A stretch of 64,000 bases of DNA, from NCBI GenBank assembly GCA_964654545.1, contig CAZZIU010000015.1, positions 5,320 through 69,319 on the forward strand, in the 5' to 3' direction. The first letter of the stretch is position 1. Every line of letters starts with the position of its first letter. The notes beneath the pieces are model-generated. The model had not been told where the DNA came from and ran no database searches. It saw nothing but the letters and a program-made list of their open reading frames with translations. Both the position numbers and the translations under genes were made by a program. Below, in pieces: positions 17,282-25,422 of the stretch. This DNA comes from JABMOV01 sp964654545 (lineage in GTDB: Bacteria; Fidelibacterota; Marinisomatia; Marinisomatales; JABMOV01).

Positions 17282-17311
17282 AAAAAGGCCATCATCAGGT
17301 GGCCTTTTTTT
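17282..17311. terminator. Bidirectional terminator between the nonahaem cytochrome and folD
   Basis: AAAAAGGCCA and TGGCCTTTTT form a 10 bp stem with an eight-base loop, with A and T runs at either side. It lies between two convergent genes and can serve both. Confidence 0.88.
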
Positions 17312-17319
17312 ATAGAATG

Positions 17320-18195
17320 CTATTTAAGATGCGATTCAGCAGCTTCTACCGTATTTTCCACTAGCATTGCAATTGTCATCGGTCCAACACCTCCGGGTAC
17401 GGGCGTTATGGCCCCCACTTTTTCCTGCACAGATTTAAAATTCACATCTCCAACAATCCTATAGCCTTTTTCATTTTCCGTTGTTGGCACTCTATTGATA
17501 CCCACATCAATAACAATTGAATCCGGTTTGACAAATGAATTGTCAATGAGTTCAGGTATGCCTATTGCTGCAACAACCACATCGGCTGATTTAGTTATAT
17601 CCGCTAAATGTTTTGTACCTGAGTGGCAGACGGTTGTCGTAGCATTTGCACCTTTGGTCTTTAGGCTCATTAATAAAGATAAGGGACGTCCCACAATATT
17701 ACTGCGACCAACAATAGCAGCATGCTTACCTGATAAACTTATGGCATAATAATCAAGAATTCGCATGATCCCCTTCGGTGTACAGGCAACAAATGACGGT
17801 CTCCCCTGAGCAAGTTTACCCAAGTTTACCGGATGAAACCCATCCACATCCTTTTCAGGAAGAATTTCATCCAGGACCCTATCGTAATTAATATGTTTTG
17901 GTAAAGGTGATTGAACCAAAATTCCATGAAATTGTGGATTGGTATTTAGCGAATGAATTAATTGTATGAGATCATTCTCTGAGGTGTTGTGTTCTAATTC
18001 GAATGTTTCTGAAAATAGATTTAAGGAAGCAAATCGCTTGGTTTTACTTCTAACATATACTTGGGATGCGGGATCGCTACCAACCAGAACAACAGCCAGT
18101 CCTGGTGTAATATGTTTATCTTTTAATGCTTGAATGCGAGGAGTTAAAGTACCATACACATGCTGACTGACTTCTTTTCCGGACAGCAATATCAT
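17320..18195 (-). CDS. folD: Methylene-THF dehydrogenase / methenyl-THF cyclohydrolase
   Basis: FolD interconverts 5,10-methylene-THF and 10-formyl-THF with NADP+. The 291 aa product has GSDPASQVYVRSKTKR with the catalytic lysine, VQSPLPKHIN, the nucleotide-binding loop VGRSNIVGRPLSLLM and the C-terminal signature TPVPGGVGPMTIAML. It is last in the thrS-to-folD string, 20 bases after zapA, and is followed by a strong terminator. Confidence 0.96.
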   Translation of the reverse strand: MILLSGKEVSQHVYGTLTPRIQALKDKHITPGLAVVLVGSDPASQVYVRSKTKRFASLNLFSETFELEHNTSENDLIQLIHSLNTNPQFHGILVQSPLPKHINYDRVLDEILPEKDVDGFHPVNLGKLAQGRPSFVACTPKGIMRILDYYAISLSGKHAAIVGRSNIVGRPLSLLMSLKTKGANATTTVCHSGTKHLADITKSADVVVAAIGIPELIDNSFVKPDSIVIDVGINRVPTTENEKGYRIVGDVNFKSVQEKVGAITPVPGGVGPMTIAMLVENTVEAAESHLK

Positions 18196-18215
18196 TTTAA
18201 CAGAATGGGCAATGC

Positions 18216-18509
18216 TTATTGTAAGGATTCGTCGACTAAATCAATTAATGAGGAAACACGGTTGTCGACTTCATTGATTGTTGATTCTTTATCCTTTTGC
18301 AGCGTGAACAATTCGTCAGAAATATTCATGGCTGCCAAAATTGCAATCCGGGTAGAGGACTGATCTGTAGCCAATCCATCCTGCACTTCATGCATTTTAC
18401 TATCTACAAATGAAGCTATATCTTTTATATAATTAGCATCGGCCGGTGCTTTAACGGTGTATTCCTGACCAAAAATGCTTACACGAACCAAACTGGCACG
18501 ATCATCCAT
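18216..18509 (-). CDS. zapA: Cell division protein ZapA
   Basis: ZapA bundles FtsZ filaments at the division ring. The 97 aa product opens with the FtsZ-binding strand LVRVSIFGQEYTVKAP, then a helix (YIKDIASFVDSKMHEV), TRIAILAAMNISDELF, and a C-terminal coiled coil. The start at 18509 is preferred because AAGGAA lies seven to eight bases upstream; an in-frame ATG at 18530 would add seven residues and a longer overlap with the preceding ORF. In FCB bacteria zapA usually follows pheT and a small coiled-coil ORF, as here. Confidence 0.88.
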   Translation of the reverse strand: MDDRASLVRVSIFGQEYTVKAPADANYIKDIASFVDSKMHEVQDGLATDQSSTRIAILAAMNISDELFTLQKDKESTINEVDNRVSSLIDLVDESLQ

Positions 18510-18693
18510 TGGAATTTCCTTCATATTCATCCAGTAATTGGATCAAGTGTTCTATTCTTGATTCAATTGCTTTTAATTTTGAATTATTTTCAGAATGTGA
18601 AACGGATGTGGGTAATCCTTGCCTTGCCGCTCTCAATTCTTCAGCAAGCAATTTAATCTTTGATTCTAGTTCGTCGAACAAAGCAATATTCAT
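18502..18693 (-). CDS. Small coiled-coil protein between pheT and zapA
   Basis: This 63 aa protein is predicted mostly alpha-helical, with two heptad-rich stretches (ALFDELESKIKLLAEELRAA and KLKAIESRIEHLIQLLDEYE) linked by a polar turn. It resembles ZapB-like coiled coils only in general character; no family can be named with certainty. The ATG overlaps the pheT stop (ATGA) and the 3' end overlaps zapA, so it is translated as part of the operon. Its position beside zapA suggests a division-ring role, which is inference. Confidence 0.65.
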   Translation of the reverse strand: MNIALFDELESKIKLLAEELRAARQGLPTSVSHSENNSKLKAIESRIEHLIQLLDEYEGNSNG

Positions 18694-21077
18694 TGTGTAC
18701 GTAATTTAGCATCAAAATTTGATTCAACAACACTTATAATTTCATTTATTATTGAATTTACTTCAGTATCTTCAAGTGTTCTTGTATCACTCTGGAATGT
18801 CAAATTATACACAACACTTTTCTTATTTTTTCCAATAATTTCGTGGGTAAAAATATTCGTTGGCTTTATATCAATTAATTGTTCGTATCCTTTTGAATAA
18901 ATTTGATCTGTTATTTCCTGAGTAAGGACATTTCCATCAAGAATAAAATTTAAATCACGTATAATTTTTGGAAATTGTGATACAGGCCGATAATATCGAG
19001 GATAATCAAGAAGTTGCAGAATAGCTTCAGCCATGAGCTCGAATCCAAAAACTTGATTCAACTCCAAATCGACGGCTTTACAAAAACTGGGATTGATAGC
19101 TCCTAATGTACCTACAGATACATTATTAATTTTAATTGAAAATGCATGTGAAAATGCAGGAGACTGGGTAGCTGAGAATGATGGTTTCTTATTAACCAAG
19201 GAAATGAATAAACCCTCTAATGCACCTTTAAGGACATACAAATCCTGTTCAATTAACCTTTGATTATGGATATCCTTTGTTTTGAATGTACCTGCAGTAA
19301 TACCAGCAACTAATGATATTTCAAAATAATTTTCGATCCCCTTACCTTTTTGCTCATGTATCTGCCCAAATTCAAAGAGCATAATATCTTTATTTCCATT
19401 TTTCAGATTAAATGAGGCATTAGATAACAATCCAGGGAACAATGACGTTCTCAATACTGCCATTTGTTCGCCTAAAGGATTAATCGTTTTAACCGTTGAT
19501 TTACCTCCTAAGCCAGCAATGGCTTGGGACTGTAATGAGTTATTAAAACACTGTTGGAAACCTATTCCTTTCAGCATATTAAATAATGTCGTCAGGGATA
19601 ACAAAGAATCGGGATTCTTTTCAGGGAGCAATGCTTTATAGTGTTGATGGGTTGGAATTATGTCGTATCCATAAATGCGTGCAATTTCTTCAATTAAATC
19701 AATTTCCCGTTCCAGATCAGGACGAAAGCTGGGTGGAATACAAGTCCACTGTCCCGAGTCGAATGACAATACCTCTACTCCAAGTTTTGTCAGAGTATCA
19801 GATATAAATGTTTCGGAAACTTCAATTCCTAGAACGCTAATAGTCTTTTCCTTCCGCAAATGAATTGTTTTTGGTTTTATTTCTTTGGCGTAATTATCCA
19901 CGACATCAGAAATCAACTGTCCACCTGCATAGGCTTCGAGTAGTTCGACAATACGCCAGAATGCAGTCATTGCGCCTTCCACATCGGCACCGCGCTCAAA
20001 TCGCCTTGATGCTTCTGTGAGCATCCCCAGGGATTTCGATCCCTTTCGTATTGTTACCGGATCAAAATATGCGCTTTCGATGAGCACAGTGTCGGTTTCT
20101 CCACCAACAGCAGTATCTTGCCCCCCCATTATACCGGCAAGAGCAATTGCTTTTTGACCATCTGTAATCAACAAATGTTCATCGTTCAATTTTCTTTCCA
20201 CTTCATCCAAAGTAATAAATTTTTGACCTTTGACTGCCCGCTTTACACCTATTGTTTTGTTTGGAATCAATCGAAAATCAAATAAATGAGTTGGGTGCCC
20301 CATTTCCAGCAGAACAAAATTTGAAATATCGACGATATTGTTAATGCTACGTTGTCCGGCTGAAGTTAAACATTGAACCATCCAATCCGGAGATGGACCA
20401 ATTTGTAACCCGGAAACAACCCCCGCAATGTATCGAGGACATCCATCTTGATCATCGATTACAACCTCAATGGTTTCTGATGGATTTTTTATCGCTTTTG
20501 GCTGATAACTAGTAAATGGACGTAATTCCCTTCCTGTTTTTATGGCAATTTCGCGTGCAATGCCATAATGGGAAAGTGCATCCGAGCGATTAGGTGTGAT
20601 ATCTAGTTCAATTGAGGCAAAATTTTCATTGTAATATTCGATATAAGGGATTCCGGGATTCGTATCGTTTGGTAATATAATTATCCCACTGTGTTCATCA
20701 GATAGCATCAATTCTTTCTCAGAGCAAAGCATACCATAACTCTCGGATCCACGAATTTTTGCCTTCTTAATAACAAAATTACCCGGCAATACAGCCCCAA
20801 CTTTTGCAAGTAGAACCATGGCATCTTTTTTCACATTTGGCGCTCCACAAATCACTTGTTGGGATGCCTCTCCATCAAAGACCGTACAAAGTGTTAATTT
20901 GTCCGCATTTGGATGCTTTTCTACCGAAGTAATTTGTGCGGTAACGACGTTTTTAATTGTTGCAGGGTCGAATCCATCTTCTGCCTCAAATCCAAGGATT
21001 GTAAGCATATCGGCCAATTCTCGAGGGGATTCGGTAATGTCGACATACCGTTTAAGCCACTGGATAGAAACTTGCAT
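18690..21077 (-). CDS. pheT: Phenylalanyl-tRNA synthetase beta subunit
   Basis: This is the large subunit of the (alpha-beta)2 PheRS. The 795 aa protein includes the N-terminal tRNA-binding OB fold (TAQITSVEKHPNADKLTLC), B3/B4 editing domain, B5 domain and the C-terminal anticodon-recognition domain (PRYYRPVSQFPKIIRDLNFIL). The length is standard for the bacterial long form. It lies 18 bases after pheS. Confidence 0.97.
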   Translation of the reverse strand: MQVSIQWLKRYVDITESPRELADMLTILGFEAEDGFDPATIKNVVTAQITSVEKHPNADKLTLCTVFDGEASQQVICGAPNVKKDAMVLLAKVGAVLPGNFVIKKAKIRGSESYGMLCSEKELMLSDEHSGIIILPNDTNPGIPYIEYYNENFASIELDITPNRSDALSHYGIAREIAIKTGRELRPFTSYQPKAIKNPSETIEVVIDDQDGCPRYIAGVVSGLQIGPSPDWMVQCLTSAGQRSINNIVDISNFVLLEMGHPTHLFDFRLIPNKTIGVKRAVKGQKFITLDEVERKLNDEHLLITDGQKAIALAGIMGGQDTAVGGETDTVLIESAYFDPVTIRKGSKSLGMLTEASRRFERGADVEGAMTAFWRIVELLEAYAGGQLISDVVDNYAKEIKPKTIHLRKEKTISVLGIEVSETFISDTLTKLGVEVLSFDSGQWTCIPPSFRPDLEREIDLIEEIARIYGYDIIPTHQHYKALLPEKNPDSLLSLTTLFNMLKGIGFQQCFNNSLQSQAIAGLGGKSTVKTINPLGEQMAVLRTSLFPGLLSNASFNLKNGNKDIMLFEFGQIHEQKGKGIENYFEISLVAGITAGTFKTKDIHNQRLIEQDLYVLKGALEGLFISLVNKKPSFSATQSPAFSHAFSIKINNVSVGTLGAINPSFCKAVDLELNQVFGFELMAEAILQLLDYPRYYRPVSQFPKIIRDLNFILDGNVLTQEITDQIYSKGYEQLIDIKPTNIFTHEIIGKNKKSVVYNLTFQSDTRTLEDTEVNSIINEIISVVESNFDAKLRTQ

Positions 21078-21095
21078 TCTAAATCAACCTGTTAT

Positions 21096-22088
21096 CTAAA
21101 ATTGCCTGAGGAAACGAATATCATTTTGAAATAATAATCGAATATCATCGATTTTGTACTTCAGCATTGCTATGCGGTCAATTCCCATGCCGAACGCATA
21201 TCCCTGCCAAATTTCGGGATCATAACCGACGGATTCGAATACAGCCGGGTCAACCATGCCGCATCCCAAAATTTCCATCCACTTGCCTCTTTCCTCATTC
21301 CAAAGATCAACTTCTGCGCTTGGCTCGGTAAAAGGAAAATAGCTTGGTCTAAATCTGATTTTAGTGGATGTACCAAACATGCGATGTATAAAATAAACCA
21401 AAGCTGATTTTAAATCGGTAAATGTGACGTGCTTATCCACGTACAATCCTTCAACCTGGTGAAACAGACAATAACTTTTGTAGCTTATCGCCTCATTCCT
21501 AAATACTCTCCCCGGAACAATATACCGCAATGGTGGATCATTGTTTTCCATTAAATGAATCTGTACGTTACTGGTGTGCGTGCGCAACACAATATTATCT
21601 TCGATAAAAAAGGTGTCCTGCATATCTCTTGCAGGATGATGCTTGGGGATATTTAAGGCCTGAAAGTTGTGGTAATCATCATCAATTTCCGGTCCATAAG
21701 CAACTGAAAAACCAATGTCCCTGAATATAGTTTTAATTTCATCAAGAGTTTGTTGAACCGGATGCAGTGAACCCAGCTTAAATTGTCTTCCCGGTAATGT
21801 ATAATCAACAAAACCGTCAACCTGATCTTTGGATGACGAATGTGCAAGTTTTTTACGCTCTTCAAATGCCTGGGTTAATTCGGATCGTAGTTTGTTGACT
21901 AAGTTTCCAAATTTTGGGCGATCTTCAGGATCAATGGACCCCATTTGTGAAAAGAGGTTGGCGACTTTCCCTTTTCTACCTAAAAACCGGGATTTTAATT
22001 CTTCGATCTCGTGCTGTTTTTCGGGGAATGAATCGATGGCAGCCCGAAATTCATTTCGGACTGCATCGATTTTATGTACTAAGGACAT
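21096..22088 (-). CDS. pheS: Phenylalanyl-tRNA synthetase alpha subunit
   Basis: PheS is the catalytic subunit of PheRS, 330 aa. An N-terminal coiled coil is followed by the class II core: HPVQQTLDEIKTIFRDIGF, RTHTSNVQIHLM (motif 2 region), FHQVEGLYVDK, and motif 3 GYAFGMGIDRIAMLKY. It starts two bases after rplT ends and is followed by pheT. Confidence 0.97.
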   Translation of the reverse strand: MSLVHKIDAVRNEFRAAIDSFPEKQHEIEELKSRFLGRKGKVANLFSQMGSIDPEDRPKFGNLVNKLRSELTQAFEERKKLAHSSSKDQVDGFVDYTLPGRQFKLGSLHPVQQTLDEIKTIFRDIGFSVAYGPEIDDDYHNFQALNIPKHHPARDMQDTFFIEDNIVLRTHTSNVQIHLMENNDPPLRYIVPGRVFRNEAISYKSYCLFHQVEGLYVDKHVTFTDLKSALVYFIHRMFGTSTKIRFRPSYFPFTEPSAEVDLWNEERGKWMEILGCGMVDPAVFESVGYDPEIWQGYAFGMGIDRIAMLKYKIDDIRLLFQNDIRFLRQF

Positions 22089-22090
22089 CG

Positions 22091-22438
22091 TTATTTTTTT
22101 ACGTTGTTAACCAATTCGGCAAACGCAGATGGGTTTCCGACTGCTAAATCAGCCAGAACCTTTCTGTTTAATTCGATGCCGTTTTGTTTCAGTCCAGAGA
22201 TGAATGCAGAATAAGACATACCATGTTGCCGTGCAGCCGCATTTATCCGCAATATCCAGAGTCGACGAAACATTCGTTTTTTCTGCCTTCGATCCCGGTA
22301 CGCATACAGTCCTGCTGTCCAGACCGAATCTTTTGCGGCTTTGAAATTGCGGCTTCTGGCACCATAGTAGCCCTTTGCCTGCTTCACCACCTTACGGTGT
22401 CTGCGATGTCTTGGGACTGAACTATTTGCTCTTGGCAT
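22091..22438 (-). CDS. rplT: 50S ribosomal protein L20
   Basis: L20 binds 23S rRNA early in large-subunit assembly and in several bacteria also represses its own operon. The 115 aa product has RHRKVVKQAKGYYGARSRNFKAAKD and the C-terminal RRLWILRINAAARQHGMSYS. It lies in the standard infC-rpmI-rplT block, 12 bases after rpmI. Confidence 0.98.
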   Translation of the reverse strand: MPRANSSVPRHRRHRKVVKQAKGYYGARSRNFKAAKDSVWTAGLYAYRDRRQKKRMFRRLWILRINAAARQHGMSYSAFISGLKQNGIELNRKVLADLAVGNPSAFAELVNNVKK

Positions 22439-22450
22439 AATTCACTCCTC

Positions 22451-22645
22451 TTATTCTGCTAACATTTGTCGTACGCGCTTTACTTCAGTGCCGGAAATCA
22501 ATCCTGATTTACGCATCTTCCGCTTTACACTTTTTGAACGACGAATGAGCATGTGTCTATGGTTTGCTTTGTTACGCCGAATTTTGCCCGATCCGGTAAA
22601 CCGAAAACGTTTGGCAGCACCCCGGCGTGTCTTCATTTTAGGCAT
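22451..22645 (-). CDS. rpmI: 50S ribosomal protein L35
   Basis: This 64 aa basic protein starts MPKMKTRRGAAKRFRFTGSGKI and carries the NHRHMLIRRSKSVKR segment, both diagnostic of L35. It sits between infC and rplT. Confidence 0.97.
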   Translation of the reverse strand: MPKMKTRRGAAKRFRFTGSGKIRRNKANHRHMLIRRSKSVKRKMRKSGLISGTEVKRVRQMLAE

Positions 22646-22654
22646 TCATTTCTC

Positions 22655-23167
22655 CTACTTCGCAATGAAGATTGTTGACATTCTACGTCCCTCCATTCCA
22701 TCTCGTTTTTCAATAACCGCAATATCTGAAAGCATTTCTTCTACGCGAATCATTAAATCATCACCGAGATCAAGTCGGGACATTTCACGGCCACGGAACA
22801 TTACCGTAACCTTGAGCTTACTTCCTTCGAGAAGGAATTTTTTTCCTTGATTCAATTTTGTTTCAAGGTCATGTATATCAATATGAGGTCGCACACGGAC
22901 TTCTTTTATCTTTACAACATGTTGTTTCTTTTTACTAGCCTGTTGTTTCTTTTTTGCCTCATATTTTATTTTTCCAAAATCCTGAATTCTACAAACCGGT
23001 GGACTCGAATTTGGTGCAACTTCCACCAAGTCCAATCCCACATCCTGTGCTCTTTCCAGAGCATCCTCAATGTTAACAATTCCGATTTGTTCTCCGTCAT
23101 GACCGATTAATCTTACTTCTTTAACGGATATTTCATCATTAATTCTGGTTCTATTCTGTTTTGCGAT
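22655..23167 (-). CDS. infC: Translation initiation factor IF-3 (probable AUC start)
   Basis: IF-3 checks the start codon and start tRNA on the 30S subunit. The first ATG/GTG/TTG in frame is GTG 23041, but conserved IF-3 sequence continues upstream (TRINDEISVKEVRLIGHDGE, then DALERAQDVGLDLVEVAP). The frame is open back to a stop at 23186-23188 and has no canonical start there. AAGGAG at 23176-23181 is 8 bases from ATC 23167, so AUC is the best start and gives 170 aa, the family's normal size. infC of other bacteria also uses AUU or AUC, tied to self-repression by IF-3. The gene overlaps the thrS end by 17 bases. Confidence 0.9.
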   Translation of the reverse strand: MAKQNRTRINDEISVKEVRLIGHDGEQIGIVNIEDALERAQDVGLDLVEVAPNSSPPVCRIQDFGKIKYEAKKKQQASKKKQHVVKIKEVRVRPHIDIHDLETKLNQGKKFLLEGSKLKVTVMFRGREMSRLDLGDDLMIRVEEMLSDIAVIEKRDGMEGRRMSTIFIAK

Positions 23168-25109
23168 AAGGTTGTCTCCTTGTTTTTATTTCATGGACCA
23201 ATTCGGAAAGAAACTGTTCAAATTCCATCGTACCCAGATCGCCGACTAAACGACGGCGTATTGATACAGTATTTGATTCACTTTCTTTTTCACCAACAAT
23301 AATCATAACAGGAATTTTCTTCAACTCCGACTGGCGTATTTTCGCACCGATTTTATCAGGTTTATCATCCATTTCACAACGAATACCGGCACTGATCATT
23401 CTCTCTACCAATGATTCGCCGTAGCTATTTGCATGCTCGGAAATTGGTAAAACTATAGCCTGTTTTGGAGCTAACCAAACAGGAAAATCACCTGCGAAAT
23501 GCTCAATGAGAAATCCGATAAATCTTTCGTGTGTCCCCAGGGGTGCACGATGGATACATAACGGTGTTTTATCACTCCCATCAGCATCGGTATAAGTTAA
23601 GTTAAATCTTGCTGGTACAGCAAAATCTACTTGATTTGTGGCTAAGGTAAATTCTTTGCCGATTGCGCTCCATACCTGGACATCGATTTTAGGCCCGTAG
23701 AATGCGGCTTCGCCTGGAATTTCAGTAAAGTTTAATCCACCATCCTGCAATGCTTCTCTAACAGCTTGTTCGGTTTTAATCCACATATCACTATCATCAA
23801 TGTACTTTTTTCCAAGTCCAGCTGGATCGTGTAGACTAAAACGCATCATGTACTTTTCAATACCGAATATTTTAAAATATTCGAGATACATATCGCAAAC
23901 TGCCAAAAATTCTTTTTTAAAATCTTCCTCTGAACAATAAATATGAGCATCATTCATTTGCATGCTTCGTACGCGCATGAGCCCGAACAATTGACCTGAT
24001 TTTTCATAGCGATAACAGGTACCATATTCTGTGAGGCGCAATGGCAAATCACGATAACTTCTGGGTGAAGAAGCATAAATCTTATGGTGATGAGGGCAAT
24101 TCATAGGTTTTACATAATAATCAGTTCCATCAACATCCATTGCGGGATACATCGATTCCTTGTACAAGGTTAAATGACCACTTCGTTTATATAAATCGCC
24201 TTTTGTAAGATGTGGTGTCTTTACCCGCTGGTATCCTGCTCGCTGTTCCGTCTCTTTAGCCAATGCCTCCAATTCATCAATAATAACTGTTCCGTTTGGG
24301 AGCCATAACGGCAAGCCTGGACCTACCTCATCATCAAAAATGTAGATATCTAACTCACGACCAATCTTGCGATGATCTCTCTTCTTTGCCTCTTCCAAAA
24401 ACTGCAAGTATTTGTTTAATGCTTTTTTAGATGAAAATACTGTACCATAGATACGCTGAAGCATTTTATTTTTTTCATCACCACGCCAGTATGCACCCGA
24501 AGAATTCAAAAGTTTGAAGTATTTAATTTTTCCAGTATTGGGCACATGCGGTCCACGACATAAATCAACAAAATCATTTTGTTCATATAAAGACAAAGAA
24601 TTATCGCTATCAATACCCTCAATAATTTCAACCTTATACGATTCATTCATTTTTTCAAATAAGTCAATAGCTTTTTCTCGTGAAATTTCCTTCCGAGTAA
24701 CAGTCTGATTATTTGCTGCCAAATCTTTCATCTTATTTTCAATCTTCAGAAGATCTTCATCCGTGAATGGCTCATTCACATCAAAATCATAATAAAATCG
24801 ATTCTCAAGGGCCGGACCTATTGTAACCTGTGCATTTGGGTATATCTGTTTCACAGCTTGAGCCATTAAGTGGGCGGTGCTATGAAGCAAAACTTCATGC
24901 CCCTCTTCCGTATCACCTGTAAATAGCTCCAGGGATGCGTTGGACTGGATAGGATAGGACAAATCCCGAAGTTCACCATCAATTTTGCATACCACAACAT
25001 CCTGTGCCAATCGTGGGCCAATGCTTTCCGCAATTTCCTGTGCTGTAATTCCTTTATCGTACTGCCTTTCGGAATTATCTGGGAATGTTATGGTGATGTT
25101 ATTGCTCAT
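23151..25109 (-). CDS. thrS: Threonyl-tRNA synthetase
   Basis: ThrRS charges tRNA-Thr. The 652 aa class II enzyme has an N-terminal TGS domain, the editing (SAD) domain with HSTAHLMAQAV, and a catalytic core with KPMNCPHHHKIY and RVRSMQMNDAHIYC. Motif 3 is seen in PLCIHRAPLGTHERFIGFLIEHF, followed by an anticodon-binding domain (VLPISEHANSYGESL). Zinc ligands Cys-His-His are in place. It is first in the operon; its stop lies inside the infC start region. Confidence 0.97.
   Translation of the reverse strand: MSNNITITFPDNSERQYDKGITAQEIAESIGPRLAQDVVVCKIDGELRDLSYPIQSNASLELFTGDTEEGHEVLLHSTAHLMAQAVKQIYPNAQVTIGPALENRFYYDFDVNEPFTDEDLLKIENKMKDLAANNQTVTRKEISREKAIDLFEKMNESYKVEIIEGIDSDNSLSLYEQNDFVDLCRGPHVPNTGKIKYFKLLNSSGAYWRGDEKNKMLQRIYGTVFSSKKALNKYLQFLEEAKKRDHRKIGRELDIYIFDDEVGPGLPLWLPNGTVIIDELEALAKETEQRAGYQRVKTPHLTKGDLYKRSGHLTLYKESMYPAMDVDGTDYYVKPMNCPHHHKIYASSPRSYRDLPLRLTEYGTCYRYEKSGQLFGLMRVRSMQMNDAHIYCSEEDFKKEFLAVCDMYLEYFKIFGIEKYMMRFSLHDPAGLGKKYIDDSDMWIKTEQAVREALQDGGLNFTEIPGEAAFYGPKIDVQVWSAIGKEFTLATNQVDFAVPARFNLTYTDADGSDKTPLCIHRAPLGTHERFIGFLIEHFAGDFPVWLAPKQAIVLPISEHANSYGESLVERMISAGIRCEMDDKPDKIGAKIRQSELKKIPVMIIVGEKESESNTVSIRRRLVGDLGTMEFEQFLSELVHEIKTRRQPYRKTE
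23176..23181 (-). promoter_or_regulatory. Shine-Dalgarno site supporting the AUC start of infC
   Basis: AAGGAG on the minus strand lies inside the 3' end of thrS, 8 bases before ATC 23167. No ATG, GTG or TTG is correctly spaced from it in any frame that could encode IF-3. Confidence 0.7.
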
Positions 25110-25176
25110 AAAGATGATGGTATTTTGGTATACAAATTAGATAGTAAAATATTCTGTAAATGGACGCAGAGATTGA

Positions 25177-25196
25177 ATGGTACCAGATGGTATCAA
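25177..25196. repeat. Tandem 10-mer upstream of thrS
   Basis: ATGGTACCAG (25177-25186) is followed directly by ATGGTATCAA (25187-25196), 8 of 10 bases identical, within the 140-base interval between thrS and tRNA-Val. It may be a binding site for the thrS operon or chance; no function can be assigned. Confidence 0.3.
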
Positions 25197-25249
25197 ATGA
25201 AAGCTGTAATATTTACTATTCGTGCTCATGTAAGTGCTTTGCCACTATG

Positions 25250-25323
25250 TGGGCGATAACGGATTCGAACCATTGACCTCTACGATGTCAACGTAGCGCT
25301 CTAACCAACTGAGCTAATCGCCC
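25250..25323 (-). tRNA. tRNA-Val (anticodon GAC)
   Basis: Minus-strand cloverleaf: acceptor GGGCGAT (from 25323) pairs with ATCGCCC, discriminator A at 25250. The anticodon stem CTACG / CGTAG encloses TTGACAT, anticodon GAC. The D arm (AGCTCAGTTGGTTAGAGC) and T arm (TGGTTCGAATCC) are regular. CCA is not encoded. Confidence 0.95.
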
Positions 25324-25422
25324 AAAGATAGTGAAGGACGTATGTATCCGTTTATCTTCGAAAAAAGCCACGAAATTTAAAATAGATTTTCGATAAAATT
25401 CAGTACGTTTTTATACGAAACA

